Positions 1 through 9,361 of a stretch of 64,000 bases of DNA are shown here, piece after piece (positions within the stretch are counted from its first letter, which is position 1; every line of letters begins with the position of its first letter). The stretch is taken from NCBI GenBank assembly GCA_022842165.1, contig JALHQC010000001.1, positions 124,001 through 188,000 on the forward strand. The letters run 5' to 3'. The translations under genes were made by a program, and so were the position numbers. This DNA is from a bacterium (GTDB taxonomy: Bacteria; Pseudomonadota; Alphaproteobacteria; Rhizobiales; Aestuariivirgaceae). The notes under the pieces are model-generated. The model searched no databases, was not told the DNA's origin, and saw only the letters and a program-made list of their open reading frames with translations.

Positions 1-1397
1 ATCATCGCCACCACGTCGAGAGCGTTTCGCGTGTGATAGGACTGGCCATCATCGAGCACCTCGTCCAGCCAGTGCGGCTCAGGCTCCGGCGCCGTGCGGT
101 CGAGAAGCATGATCATCGCGGGCAGCAGCGTCAGCGTGGCGATCCAGGCGATTACCGCGCCGATGATGGCGATCACCGCGAACTGGCTGAGCGAGGGCAG
201 CTGCCGCACCAGCCACGATAGCCAGAAGGCCAGAAACAGGAAGGCGAAACCCGAGATCATGCCGCCCCGCCGTTGCGCGGCCAGCATCATGGCCTGAAGC
301 ACCGGCAGGCCCCTGGCGCGCCCCTGTGTATAAGACAATGTCAGCACCACGCCCATGAGGATGACAGGCGCCAGAACCGCCGCTGCGAACGACCAGGTGG
401 CACCGTCGAGCGCCTGGCCCATGCCCGCCGCCACCGCTGCCGCCAGCGCCAGCGTTACCGCGCCCGGAACGATGATCGCAAAGGTCAGCCGGAAGGAGCC
501 GAGCCCTGCCCCCAGCAGCGTGAGCGTGATGAACGCCGAAAGCCCTGCCGGAACCACGAAATCGCGCAGCGGGTTTGCGTTGCTGCCGAGCGCCCGCCGG
601 GGCCACAGCCAGCGTACGCCCTGCATGCCATCGGCAGCCTGGCGTGCAACGCTTGCCGCCATGCGCTCCGACCCCGGCTTCGGGGTCGCGATCACGAACC
701 ACCTGAGGCTTTGCGTCTCGCCCGCGAGGCCTGCAAGCACCGGCCAGTTTATGGGCCGCGAACTGCCACGCACCTCCGCCTCTATCGTGGCGGAAGCGGT
801 CAGGAGCAGCGCCTCGAGGCCGGGTGGCGAGCGGCCCTGCTCTACCGCCTTGCCGATTTCGGACACCAGCGCCACCAGCCCCAGCACGTCGGGCGCCGCC
901 GCAATGGCCTGGTAGAGCGGCTGCATCTGAAGGGCGGCGTCAACGCGCCCGCGCACGTCGGCGATATCGTGATAGAGCAGCGCATTGCTGTCGTAGAAAA
1001 CGCCGGTGCCGGGCACGAAGGACGAGATGAACAGGTCGCCGCGCTCTGCAAGCGACGCAGCGAGCGCCACCGCCTGGGCGCGCGCGGTTTCGGCCTCGCG
1101 GCTTTCGACGATGGCGAGGAACGTCTGGTCGATGCCGGGAAAGCGCTTGTCGAGTTCGGCCTGCGCCAGAAAGGTCTTTTCGTCGAGCGTGATCCGGGGG
1201 CCCTGATCGGGGTCGATCTCCAACGTGGTGGCGGCGAATCCGCCGCACAGCAGCGCCAGCAGAAGCGACAGGCCGATGACGGCGAAGCGCTGCTCGGCCG
1301 ACCAGCGCACCATTCTGGCAAAGCCGTTGGGGCGCAGCTTTTGACGCGGTGCGCCAGTCCGCGGCCTGCCGCTCCAATGGGGCTGCTCCCACTCCAT
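1..1397 (-). CDS. MMPL/RND-family exporter, N-terminal part (gene runs off window)
   Basis: Reading the minus strand from an ATG at 1397, the frame stays open to base 1, giving about 465 residues with no stop, so the C-terminal half lies outside the window. The start follows a GGGGGAA purine tract. Residues about 30-52 form a first membrane segment (VIGLSLLLALLCGGFAATTL), followed by a roughly 200-residue periplasmic region. A cluster of five further hydrophobic segments then follows, the layout of MMPL/RND exporters such as the hopanoid-associated HpnN proteins. HpnN-like proteins move hopanoids or other lipids to the outer membrane using the proton gradient. Family membership is well supported by the topology, but the exact cargo is not, because no hopanoid biosynthesis gene is visible here. 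Confidence 0.8.
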   Translation of the reverse strand, partial: MEWEQPHWSGRPRTGAPRQKLRPNGFARMVRWSAEQRFAVIGLSLLLALLCGGFAATTLEIDPDQGPRITLDEKTFLAQAELDKRFPGIDQTFLAIVESREAETARAQAVALAASLAERGDLFISSFVPGTGVFYDSNALLYHDIADVRGRVDAALQMQPLYQAIAAAPDVLGLVALVSEIGKAVEQGRSPPGLEALLLTASATIEAEVRGSSRPINWPVLAGLAGETQSLRWFVIATPKPGSERMAASVARQAADGMQGVRWLWPRRALGSNANPLRDFVVPAGLSAFITLTLLGAGLGSFRLTFAIIVPGAVTLALAAAVAAGMGQALDGATWSFAAAVLAPVILMGVVLTLSYTQGRARGLPVLQAMMLAAQRRGGMISGFAFLFLAFWLSWLVRQLPSLSQFAVIAIIGAVIAWIATLTLLPAMIMLLDRTAPEPEPHWLDEVLDDGQSYHTRNALDVVAM

Positions 1398-1496
1398 ATA
1401 CTTCGCCGTTTCCCCCAAAAGCCCGTCTTGTGTTGCAGATTCGATTGCCCGCCGTCATCATAGGGAAGATTTGATTTTAGGAAAGCAGTGCAGATC

Positions 1497-2714
1497 ATGG
1501 CCGGACCGAAAGGGCGCAACGAGACGTGGGCGACCGAGACAACCGCGGTCCACGCGGGCGAGTTTGTCGATCCCGCCACGCGCGCATCGTCTCCGAACCT
1601 CGTCATGTCCGTTACTTTCGCGCCCGAGACGCTGACGGGGTTTTCGGCCCGCGACGAGCAGGACTATGAGGGCTTCGTCTATGGCCGGGTCTCGAGCCCC
1701 ACCGTCAAGCAGCTCGAGGACAAGCTTGCAGCGCTTGAAGGTGCCGAAGCCGCCCTGTGTTTCGGCTCGGGCGTGGCGGCGGCCCATGCGCTGATCTGCG
1801 GGCGGCTCGGCAAGGGCGATCACCTGATCGTGCCGGATGCGAATTACGTCGGCATCGCCGAACTGGCGCGAGATACCCTGCCCCGTTTCGGCATCGAGGT
1901 ATCGTATGTCGATGTCTCCGTGCCTGAAGAAGTCGAGGTTGCCATCCGGCCCAATACCCGGATGCTGTGGCTCGAAACGCCTGCCAATCCGACGATGAAG
2001 CTCTGCGACATCGCCGGTCTCGCGGCACTTGCCCATGCCAAGGGCGTACGCGACGTTGCGGTCGATTCGACCTATGCGACGCCCATTGCCACGCAGCCCC
2101 TGGCGCTGGGCGCCGATTTCGTCGTCCACTCGCTGACCAAATACATTTGCGGCCATGGCGATGCGATGGGTGGCGCCGTCATCGGGCGGAAGGTGGAGCT
2201 CGATGCGCTGAACCTCGAGGCCTCGGTGCATTTCGGCGGCATCCTTTCGCCCTTCAATGCCTGGCTGATCTTGCGCGGCGCCGCAACGCTTCCCATCCGC
2301 ATGAAGGCGCATCAGGAAGCGGCGATGAAGGTGGCGCAGTTCCTCGAAACCCATCCAGCGGTGTCGAGGGTCTTCTATCCGGGCCTCGCGTCGCATCCCC
2401 AGCACGGGCTCGCAAAGCGGCAGATGAAGAATTTCTCCGGCATGATGACCTTCCAGACGAAGCGTCCCGGACCCGAAATCGCGGCGCGCATGGTGAAGGA
2501 ACTTGAGATCATCCACTATGCCGTGTCGCTCGGCCATCACCGCAGCCTCATCTACTGGATCGGTACGGATGACATCCAGGCCTCGACGTTCCGCCACGAC
2601 GCGAATCAACTCCGGCGTTACCGGGAATATGCGGGCGACGGCGTGTTCCGACTTTCCGTCGGCATCGAAGGGGCCGACGACCTCATCGCCGATCTGGCAA
2701 AAACGCTAGGCTGA
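1497..2714 (+). CDS. Cys/Met metabolism PLP-dependent enzyme (cystathionine beta-lyase / gamma-synthase type)
   Basis: A 405-residue protein of the transsulfuration fold-type I PLP family. Visible family features are the glycine-rich FGSGVAAAHAL phosphate-binding stretch, the LETPANPTM segment, the aspartate of VAVDSTYATP and the SLTKY motif whose lysine forms the internal aldimine. The family cleaves or forms C-S bonds of cystathionine, homocysteine or methionine in the cytosol. ATG at 1497 is chosen because AGGAAAG at 1479-1485 is well spaced from it; an in-frame GTG at 1488 is too close. The gene is convergent with pssA and overlaps it by 9 bases. Sequence reading alone does not separate beta-lyase, gamma-synthase and methionine gamma-lyase. 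No methionine-pathway neighbour helps. Confidence 0.88.
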   Translation: MAGPKGRNETWATETTAVHAGEFVDPATRASSPNLVMSVTFAPETLTGFSARDEQDYEGFVYGRVSSPTVKQLEDKLAALEGAEAALCFGSGVAAAHALICGRLGKGDHLIVPDANYVGIAELARDTLPRFGIEVSYVDVSVPEEVEVAIRPNTRMLWLETPANPTMKLCDIAGLAALAHAKGVRDVAVDSTYATPIATQPLALGADFVVHSLTKYICGHGDAMGGAVIGRKVELDALNLEASVHFGGILSPFNAWLILRGAATLPIRMKAHQEAAMKVAQFLETHPAVSRVFYPGLASHPQHGLAKRQMKNFSGMMTFQTKRPGPEIAARMVKELEIIHYAVSLGHHRSLIYWIGTDDIQASTFRHDANQLRRYREYAGDGVFRLSVGIEGADDLIADLAKTLG

Positions 2715-3533
2715 GGGTGGCGGCGCCTCGGGCAGCTGCGCGTCACTGGCCTTGTGGCGGCGGTAGGAGCGCATGCTGATCGGGATCATCACCAGATAGG
2801 CGATGGCAACGACGGAGAGGAACTCCCACGGATAGGCAATCAGCATGATCGCCGCAAAGGCAACGAGGCCCAGAACCGGCAACACCGTCTCGCGGGGAAT
2901 GCGGCTGCCGAAATTCTTGCCGGAAAACGTCGGAACGCGGCTCACCATCAGCAGCGCCACGACGACGATATAGGGCCCGATCAGGATCGCGTAGTCGTGG
3001 CCGTCATCGATCAGCCCGAGAAATCCCAGATACATCGGCAGCAACGCAAGACCCGCGCCCGCGGGTGCCGGCGCGCCGGTGAAGAACATGTTGGCCCATT
3101 GCGGCTTGTGCGGATCGTCGAGCGCCACGTTGAAGCGCGCCAAACGCAAGGCGCAGCAGATCGCCAGGATGAGGGCGATCACCCAGCCCGCGGTGCGCAA
3201 CGAATTGAGCGACCAGATGTATATGAGAAGTGCCGGCGCCACGCCGAAGTTCACGAAATCGGCCAGCGAATCGAGTTCGGCGCCAAAGCGCGACGTGCCT
3301 TTCAGGAAGCGCGCCAGGCGGCCATCGACCGCATCGAGAACCACGGCCACGATGATGCCCGCCACCGCGAGCTCGTATCGCCCTTCGATCGCCATGCGGA
3401 TGGCGGTCACGCCGCTGCACAGCGCCAGAAGGGTTATCAGATTGGGCAGCAGGAAGCGCACCGGCACCATCTGGAAGCGCCGCTGGGTGGCTTCTTCCGG
3501 TTCGTCGCGATCTTGGTTTACGGGGTCAGCCAT
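2706..3533 (-). CDS. pssA: CDP-diacylglycerol--serine O-phosphatidyltransferase
   Basis: A 275-residue inner-membrane enzyme that condenses CDP-diacylglycerol with serine to make phosphatidylserine, the precursor of phosphatidylethanolamine. The CDP-alcohol phosphotransferase signature is intact: DAVDGRLAR, then eight residues, G, three residues, D, three residues, D (ending AELDSLAD) near residues 66-90. Six to eight hydrophobic helices follow. The start ATG shares its A with the TGA stop of the upstream psd (TGATG at 3535-3531), so the two are translationally coupled and act in sequence in the same pathway. The length and type II (eukaryote/Bacillus-like) character fit alphaproteobacterial PssA. 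Confidence 0.95.
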   Translation of the reverse strand: MADPVNQDRDEPEEATQRRFQMVPVRFLLPNLITLLALCSGVTAIRMAIEGRYELAVAGIIVAVVLDAVDGRLARFLKGTSRFGAELDSLADFVNFGVAPALLIYIWSLNSLRTAGWVIALILAICCALRLARFNVALDDPHKPQWANMFFTGAPAPAGAGLALLPMYLGFLGLIDDGHDYAILIGPYIVVVALLMVSRVPTFSGKNFGSRIPRETVLPVLGLVAFAAIMLIAYPWEFLSVVAIAYLVMIPISMRSYRRHKASDAQLPEAPPPSA

Positions 3534-4237
3534 CAGCTTGTCCGCCCGGCGCGTTCGGGTTCGGCGGCATTCAAATCCGCCAGAACGGTTTCGCCCGCCA
3601 CGGCGCGCTGACCGATGCAGGCGAAGGATTTGACGCCCCGGGGCAGATAGACGTCAACCCGGCTGCCAAAACGGATCAGGCCGAAGCGCTGGCCGGCAGA
3701 CACATGCTCGCCCTCGTTCACGAATTTGACGATACGCCGCGCGACGAGACCGGCGATCTGGACGACGCCGATCAGCTGGCCGCCGGGCCGTTCCAAGGTC
3801 AGCGCCTGACGCTCATTGTCGAGGGAGGCCTTGTCGAGGTCGGCATTGACGAAAAGGCCCGGCACATAGACGATCTTGCGGATCGCGGCATCGAGCGGCG
3901 AGCGGTTCACATGCACGTCGAACACATTCATGAACACCGAGATGCGCGTTACCGGCTCACGCGGCAGGTCGAGCTCGGGAGGCGGTATCACCTCCTCGAT
4001 GGCGCTCACCCGGCCATCGGCGGGCGAAATCACCAGCCCGTCGCGCAGCGGCGTCACCCGCTCGGGATCGCGGAAGAAATAGGCGCACCAGAGCGTCAGC
4101 ACTACGCCGGCCCAGCCCAGCGGGCCGAAGCCCAGCCAGAACAGCAGCAGCGTGACGCCCGCGAAGATCGCGATGAAGCGGTAACCTTCGCGGTGGATGG
4201 GCACAAGAACTTCTGAGGCGGAGTTAATGATCGACAT
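3533..4237 (-). CDS. psd: Phosphatidylserine decarboxylase proenzyme
   Basis: A 234-residue protein that decarboxylates phosphatidylserine to phosphatidylethanolamine. It belongs to the short PSD-A class typical of alphaproteobacteria. An N-terminal membrane hairpin (about residues 20-52) precedes the [13 protein letters not shown] segment and the [13 protein letters not shown] core. The self-cleavage serine that becomes the pyruvoyl cofactor is the Ser of RFGSRVDVY near the C-terminus (a GS rather than LGST motif, as is usual for this class). It is the first gene of a coupled psd-pssA operon; pssA overlaps its stop by one base. Confidence 0.95.
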   Translation of the reverse strand: MSIINSASEVLVPIHREGYRFIAIFAGVTLLLFWLGFGPLGWAGVVLTLWCAYFFRDPERVTPLRDGLVISPADGRVSAIEEVIPPPELDLPREPVTRISVFMNVFDVHVNRSPLDAAIRKIVYVPGLFVNADLDKASLDNERQALTLERPGGQLIGVVQIAGLVARRIVKFVNEGEHVSAGQRFGLIRFGSRVDVYLPRGVKSFACIGQRAVAGETVLADLNAAEPERAGRTS

Positions 4238-4338
4238 GAGGGCTCATGTAGCCCCTCGCACCCCGTTTGCAAAGAACTTCGGGCCCGCCAGAGGTCCCAC
4301 CCCCTCACGAGCCCGAGTTCAGGTGCTGCATGCACTTC

Positions 4339-4770
4339 CTAGTGGCGAAGGGTTGAACCCTCGTAGGCGGGCCGTGCGGCAAGGAAGGACATGTCGAAAT
4401 CCATGTCCTGTTCCATCGGCGGCGTGATCTCGAAGGACGGGACCGTCGCCGGCAGCTTCACGGACTTCACCGCCGTTCCGGTGGTGTTGACGCAGAATGT
4501 GCCGCTCGACAGTTCGACCACGTCGATCTTCACGCCAAGAATGGAATCGGCGCCCAGGACCTTGGCCTGCTCGATCATCGCTTTCTGGGCCTGGTCCTTG
4601 GCATCGGCCAGGCCCTGGTCCAGTTCCTTCATGCCGGTCACCTCGAAGTTGCGGATGCCGCCAATGCAGCTCTTGATGACCCGCTTGCTCCACAGCACGG
4701 TGCCGCGCACCACGCCAAGAGTGTCTTCCGTAATATGGCCGGCAATGCCGTCCATGGTTGTCACGATCAT
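4339..4770 (-). CDS. YbjQ/UPF0145 family protein
   Basis: A 143-residue protein of the YbjQ (UPF0145, putative heavy-metal-binding) family. Family-like features are the N-terminal MIVTTMDGIAGHITEDTLGVVRGT strand-turn-strand, the GGIRNFEVTGMKELDQGLADAKDQA helix and the KVLGADSILGVKID segment. Such proteins form small oligomers; their molecular role is unsettled. The C-terminal 35 residues (after FCVNTTGTAV) are an extension beyond the core domain. ATG at 4770 follows GGAGAG with good spacing. The gene appears to be transcribed alone. The 238 bases upstream (4771-5008) hold no gene; they are AT-richer than the surroundings and contain a tandem GTCGAATTT (two copies, three bases apart). Confidence 0.85.
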   Translation of the reverse strand: MIVTTMDGIAGHITEDTLGVVRGTVLWSKRVIKSCIGGIRNFEVTGMKELDQGLADAKDQAQKAMIEQAKVLGADSILGVKIDVVELSSGTFCVNTTGTAVKSVKLPATVPSFEITPPMEQDMDFDMSFLAARPAYEGSTLRH

Positions 4771-5008
4771 TTGACTCTCCCCAATCCCTTGGTTGAGCGT
4801 TCACCGGTGTTCCACCTCCGGCGGCGCTGGTTGTCCCTGTCCGGTCCACCCACTCATCGGGGCTTTTCCGGCTCCACGGTTCATCCCCGTGGCGTGATCT
4901 CAACATGGGGGATAGTTCTAAATGAATTGGAATCGGAGTCGAATTTGCGTCGAATTTTCAGTGCTCAAGCCATTGATTTGACTCACAGGCTTAACATCCG
5001 GTCTCGGA

Positions 5009-6928
5009 TCAGGGTGTATAAGTCGTTGTCAGCCTCGATGCCGCCAGCGAGGTTTCCCGCTCCAGCCGCAAGGCATCTTCCTCGGCCTGCTTCAGCTTGG
5101 TGCGCGCTTCGTCGGCCTCGCGCTGGCGGTTCCACAGGGCGGCATAAAGGCCCTTCTTCTTTTTCAGAAGCTGATCATGGGTGCCGCGCTCGGCCACCTG
5201 GCCCTTGTCGAGCACGATGATCTCGTCGGCATCGACCACTGTCGACAGGCGATGCGCGATCACCAGTGTGGTGCGGTTCTCGGAGACTTTCTTCAGCGCC
5301 ACCTGGATCTGGTGCTCGGTGAAGCTGTCCAGCGCGGAAGTCGCCTCATCGAGGATCAGTATCGGCGGACCTTTGAGAATGGTGCGCGCGATCGACACGC
5401 GCTGCTTCTCACCGCCCGACAGCTTGAGGCCGCGCTCGCCCACCAGCGCCTCATAGCCCATCGGCAGGCTCATCACGAAGTCATGGACCTGCGCCATCTT
5501 CGCCGCGGCTTCAACCTCCTCGTCGGTCGCGTCAGGCCTGCCATAGCGGATGTTGTAGCGGATCGTGTCGTTGAACAGCACAGTGTCCTGCGGAACCATG
5601 CCGATGGCGGCGCGGAGCGACTTCTGCGTCACCTGCGAGATGTCCTGGCCGTCGATGGTGATGCGGCCCGCATTCACGTCATAGAAGCGGTAGAGGAGAC
5701 GCGAGATGGTGGACTTTCCCGCCCCCGATGCGCCGACGATCGCCACCGTCTTTCCCGGCGGCACGCGCAGCGACAGCTTCTTGAGGATCGGCCGCTCGGG
5801 ATCGTAGGCAAAATCCACATCCTCGAACACCACCTCCGCATCGCCGACGCGCAGCGGCTCCGCACCCGGCTTGTCCTCGATTTCGGCATTCACCTTCAGC
5901 AGCGTGAACATCTGCTCGACGTCGATCAGCCCCTGCTTGATCTCGCGGTAGGAGGAGCCGATGAAATTCAACGGCATGTAAAGCTGGATCATGAGGGCGT
6001 TCACCATCACGAAATCGCCCACCGTGCCATTGCCCGCCTGCACCGCGAGTGCGGACATCACCATGATCACCGTCATGCCCACGGCATAGATGAAGGCCTG
6101 GCCGGCGTTCAGCACCGCCAGCGAAATCCAGGTCTTGACGGCCGCCTTCTCGTAGGTCGCCATCGACTTTCCGAAACGCCCGGCTTCATGCTCCTCGTTG
6201 CCGAAATACTTCACGGTCTCGAAGTTCAGAAGGCTGTCCACCGCCTTCGTGTTCGCCTCGGTGTCCGCGGCATTCATGTCGCGGCGGATGTTGATGCGCC
6301 ATTCGGTTGCCATGTAGGTGAACCACACATAGGCAACGACCGTGACAAGGATGACGCCGGCATAGCTCCAGCCGAAGGAATAGGCGAAGACGCCCGCTAC
6401 CAGCGCGATTTCGAGAATGGTGGGAATGGTGTTGAACAGCGCGAAGCGCAGCACCGTGTCGATGCCCATTGTCCCGCGCGAGACGATGCGCGAAAGCCCG
6501 CCGGTGCGGCGCTCGAGATGGAACTTCAGCGACAGCGCATGAAGATGCCGGAAGGTTTTGACGGCAAGCTCGCGCACCGCCCGCTGGCTGACGCGCGCGA
6601 AAACCGCATCGCGAAGCTGCGCCAGCGCCACCATCATGATGCGGCCGAGGCCATAGGCCAGCACCATGAATAGAGCGACCGACGCCGCAGCCGAGATGGC
6701 GGAGCCGGTCGCGGTCAGTGCATCGGTTGCGTATTTGAAGCTGTAGGGTGTCGCAACCGTCACCAGCTTCGACAGGACCAGCGCCACCATGGCGAAGGCC
6801 ACCCGCGCCTTGAGGCCCAGATGACCCTTCGGCCACAGGTAGGGCATCATGTCCTTCAGGATGGCCCACTGGTCGCCATCGCTGGTCAGGGGCACCGCTG
6901 TCGAGGCAGGCGTCTTGCGGCTCAACAC
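5009..6928 (-). CDS. ABC transporter, fused permease/ATPase, Atm1/HMT1-type heavy-metal or glutathione-conjugate exporter
   Basis: A 639-residue half-transporter with an N-terminal six-helix type 1 exporter domain (about residues 40-330) and a C-terminal nucleotide-binding domain. Walker A is GASGAGKST (about 398-406), the signature is LSGGEKQRVSIAR (about 503) and Walker B is ILILDEATSALD. The membrane domain carries the NFETVKYFGNEEHE stretch diagnostic of the Atm1/ABCB7 group, which exports glutathione-linked metal or sulfur compounds. A C-terminal charged helix (EARTKLKQAEEDALRLERE) follows the ATPase. The start is GTG 6928 or, three bases on, TTG 6925; GGAGG at 6931-6935 lies 2 or 5 bases upstream respectively, so TTG may be preferred. 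It lies 21 bases downstream of the LysM gene and is probably cotranscribed with it. Confidence 0.92.
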   Translation of the reverse strand: MLSRKTPASTAVPLTSDGDQWAILKDMMPYLWPKGHLGLKARVAFAMVALVLSKLVTVATPYSFKYATDALTATGSAISAAASVALFMVLAYGLGRIMMVALAQLRDAVFARVSQRAVRELAVKTFRHLHALSLKFHLERRTGGLSRIVSRGTMGIDTVLRFALFNTIPTILEIALVAGVFAYSFGWSYAGVILVTVVAYVWFTYMATEWRINIRRDMNAADTEANTKAVDSLLNFETVKYFGNEEHEAGRFGKSMATYEKAAVKTWISLAVLNAGQAFIYAVGMTVIMVMSALAVQAGNGTVGDFVMVNALMIQLYMPLNFIGSSYREIKQGLIDVEQMFTLLKVNAEIEDKPGAEPLRVGDAEVVFEDVDFAYDPERPILKKLSLRVPPGKTVAIVGASGAGKSTISRLLYRFYDVNAGRITIDGQDISQVTQKSLRAAIGMVPQDTVLFNDTIRYNIRYGRPDATDEEVEAAAKMAQVHDFVMSLPMGYEALVGERGLKLSGGEKQRVSIARTILKGPPILILDEATSALDSFTEHQIQVALKKVSENRTTLVIAHRLSTVVDADEIIVLDKGQVAERGTHDQLLKKKKGLYAALWNRQREADEARTKLKQAEEDALRLERETSLAASRLTTTYTP

Positions 6929-6949
6929 GCCCTCCGCGGCACGTTCTCT

Positions 6950-8581
6950 CTACTGGCCACTCGCGGCATTCTCTTCCGGTGTCAGCGGGTCGCGCCGGTC
7001 AGGATCGATGTTTTCGACCTTGGGCGAGACATCCGGTGTCTTGAAGATCTGCCCCGGGTAGATCTTGTCCGGGTCGCGGATCTGGTCCTTGTTGGCCTGG
7101 TAGAGCAGCGTGTACTTCATGCCCGAACCATAGAGAACGCGCGAAATGCGCCACAGGTTGTTGCCAGGCTGGATGACGACGCGACCTTCCTTCGGTGCTG
7201 CCGGCGCCGCTGCCTCGGGCTGATCGGTACCGGAAGCAGCGGCCGTCTGCTGCTCAGGTTCGGCGTTGGCTGCGGGTTCCGTAGGAGCAGCGGTTTCGGC
7301 AGCGGGCGCGGCAGTGGCGGCGGGTGCTGCAGGGGCCGGTTCAGGCTCGGTCTTGGCTACCGTCTGGTCTGCCACCGGTTCGGCGGGCGGCGCGGATGCC
7401 ACCACCTTCTTCGTTTCCTCGCGGAAGAAGGGAACCTCGACACGGTTGATCACTGTGCCTTTCGCATCGACACCGTCGACGCGCAGGGCGTGAACACCGG
7501 TCTTGACCTCGGCTGTCCCCGCAAACGACCAGCGGCCATCGGCGGCGACCGGCGCATCGCCCACGAAATTGTTGTCGACGTAAATCCGCGCGCCGTTGCC
7601 GGGCTCGCCACGGCCCGAGAACACGATGTTTCCGGTCTCGTCGTAATCGACCGAATCGATGCTGACGAGCTGCGCGGGCTTGGCCGCGGGCGCTGCCGCC
7701 GCCGGCTGTTCCGCTGCCGGGGCTGCCGCTGCAGGCTCGGCCGGAGCCTCCGTGGCGGGATCGGCCAGTGCCACCTGTGTTTCGGCCTCCTCCTCCGCGC
7801 CCGGCTTCTGGAGAACCTTGGTGGGCGCATTGGGGCTGACGATCGCTACCAGCGATTCCTGCTTTTCTTCGGACGCCGGCACGATCACGGCAACGGTTTC
7901 TTCAGAAGCGGTCGGGGCTGCATCGCCCTCGCCCTTCGATTCGATCGTCAAGGCGCCACTGCCGGAGGGCAGCGGCGCTTCGGGCACCACCACGAAGGCA
8001 CCATCGGAATTGGCGACCGTCTTGCCGATTTCCTCGCCATCGAGCTTCACGACGACTTCGGAGCCGGCCTCGGCGGTTCCGGCGATGACAGCCTCGCCCG
8101 ACTTCTCGATGCGAACGGTATCAAAGGCCGGAACGTCGCTCTTTCCAGCTTCAGCGGCAGCCGGAGCCGGCGTTTCAGGGGCAGCGGCAGCGGGTGTTGT
8201 GGCCTCAGGTGCGGCAGCCTCAGGAGCGGCAGCCTCGGACGTGGCGGCGGCGGGCGCTGCGGCCTCGGGCACGGGAGTTTCGGGCGCAGGCGCGGCCACT
8301 TGCGGCTGAACGGCAGCAGTCTGCTGTTCAGCCTCTGCGGCAGCCGGCGCTTCGGCGGCCGGTGTCTCGGCCACTGGCGTTTTCTCTACACTGGCCGCTG
8401 GAACTTCCGCCGTTGCGGCGGGTTGCTCCGCAGGTGGCTGAACGGCAGGCGACTTGCTCACTTCAGCGCCTGCAATTTGCGACGGGACGTCACCCATCCA
8501 CTGATCGCGCGTCAGACCCGCGACACCTGCCACAGCTGCCACTGCGAGGCCCGTAAACACCAGAATAGGTTTCTTTGTCAT
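6950..8581 (-). CDS. LysM peptidoglycan-binding protein with long Ala/Pro-rich linkers
   Basis: A 543-residue envelope protein. An N-terminal membrane segment (about residues 5-24) is followed by a roughly 120-residue Ala/Pro/Glu-rich linker. Next come an Ig-like/Big_6-type domain (SGEAVIAGTAEAGSEVVVKLDGEEIG...) and a second similar fold (NIVFSGRGEPGNGARIYVDNNFVG...), separated and followed by further low-complexity linkers. A single LysM domain lies near residues 465-520 (VVIQPGNNLWRISRVLYG ... YPGQIF). Such proteins are common in Hyphomicrobiales and are thought to span the periplasm and hold the peptidoglycan. The opposite strand is also open across this region because of the biased Ala codons. 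That frame is a shadow. Confidence 0.9.
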   Translation of the reverse strand: MTKKPILVFTGLAVAAVAGVAGLTRDQWMGDVPSQIAGAEVSKSPAVQPPAEQPAATAEVPAASVEKTPVAETPAAEAPAAAEAEQQTAAVQPQVAAPAPETPVPEAAAPAAATSEAAAPEAAAPEATTPAAAAPETPAPAAAEAGKSDVPAFDTVRIEKSGEAVIAGTAEAGSEVVVKLDGEEIGKTVANSDGAFVVVPEAPLPSGSGALTIESKGEGDAAPTASEETVAVIVPASEEKQESLVAIVSPNAPTKVLQKPGAEEEAETQVALADPATEAPAEPAAAAPAAEQPAAAAPAAKPAQLVSIDSVDYDETGNIVFSGRGEPGNGARIYVDNNFVGDAPVAADGRWSFAGTAEVKTGVHALRVDGVDAKGTVINRVEVPFFREETKKVVASAPPAEPVADQTVAKTEPEPAPAAPAATAAPAAETAAPTEPAANAEPEQQTAAASGTDQPEAAAPAAPKEGRVVIQPGNNLWRISRVLYGSGMKYTLLYQANKDQIRDPDKIYPGQIFKTPDVSPKVENIDPDRRDPLTPEENAASGQ

Positions 8582-8753
8582 ATCGTTTCTGCCGTCCCAA
8601 TCTCCGTCCGCCCTGTGGCGAATGGCCCCTTCGCTATGAAGCAGGCACGGCCTTATTAAGGCCCCCGCCGCAATTCTGCAAAGAATTGCGATGGATTTTC
8701 GTGGGCAAAGCCGAGATTAATCGTCGCGATTCCCGTTTTTTGGAGTTTCACTC

Positions 8754-9353
8754 ATGAGCCCGCCCCGAAAGCTTTGCGTCTATTGCGGTTCAGGCAATGG
8801 CAGAAATCCGGCCTATGTGCAGGCGGCGCGCGACCTCGGGCGGAGCATGGCGGAAGCCGAGATCGGCCTCGTCTATGGCGGCGGCAGCCTCGGCCTGATG
8901 GGGGAAGTGGCCCGCTCGGTTCTTGAGAACGGCGGGCATGTTACTGGAATCATTCCGGAATTTCTGGCGAACCGCGAAAAGATGCTCACCGACGTCAACG
9001 AGCTGGTCGTCACCGCCGACATGCATGAGCGCAAGATGACCATGTTCGCCCGGTCGACGGGCTTTGTCGCGCTCCCCGGCGGCCTCGGCACGCTGGAGGA
9101 ATTGGCCGAAATCTCCACCTGGGCGCAGCTCGGCCAGCACCAGAAGCCGATCGTGCTCTGCAATATCGAAGGCTACTGGGACCCTCTCGTTACCCTCCTC
9201 GACCACATGCGGGACGAGCGATTCATCCGCCCCGAACTCGAATTCAGGATGGATGTCGTGAAGAAGGCCGAAGAAGTAGTGCCGGCCTTCGAATACAGGA
9301 TGAAGGCAACGCCCCAGCGCGTGCCCGAGCATCCGATCATCACCAAGATGTAA
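8754..9353 (+). CDS. LOG family protein (TIGR00730; cytokinin riboside 5'-monophosphate phosphoribohydrolase-like)
   Basis: A 199-residue Rossmann-like protein. The nucleotide-binding VYCGSGNGRNPAY start, the VYGGGSLGLMGEVA loop and the family signature PGGLGTLEELAEI are all present. LOG proteins hydrolyse nucleoside 5'-monophosphates to the free base plus ribose 5-phosphate. In plants this activates cytokinins; in most bacteria the physiological substrate is AMP or unknown. The gene is transcribed alone, divergent from the LysM gene across a 172-base spacer, and ends 8 bases before the convergent rarD. Confidence 0.9.
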   Translation: MSPPRKLCVYCGSGNGRNPAYVQAARDLGRSMAEAEIGLVYGGGSLGLMGEVARSVLENGGHVTGIIPEFLANREKMLTDVNELVVTADMHERKMTMFARSTGFVALPGGLGTLEELAEISTWAQLGQHQKPIVLCNIEGYWDPLVTLLDHMRDERFIRPELEFRMDVVKKAEEVVPAFEYRMKATPQRVPEHPIITKM

Positions 9354-9361
9354 TTTCGCGG

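Noticed and set aside
5177-6673. Long open frame on the plus strand opposite the ABC exporter
   Set aside because: Composition-driven shadow of the real gene; its translation is rich in His, Arg and Leu with no motif.
6821-8659. Long plus-strand open frame of about 612 codons, Gly/Arg/Cys-rich
   Set aside because: Shadow of the Ala/Pro-rich LysM gene on the other strand.
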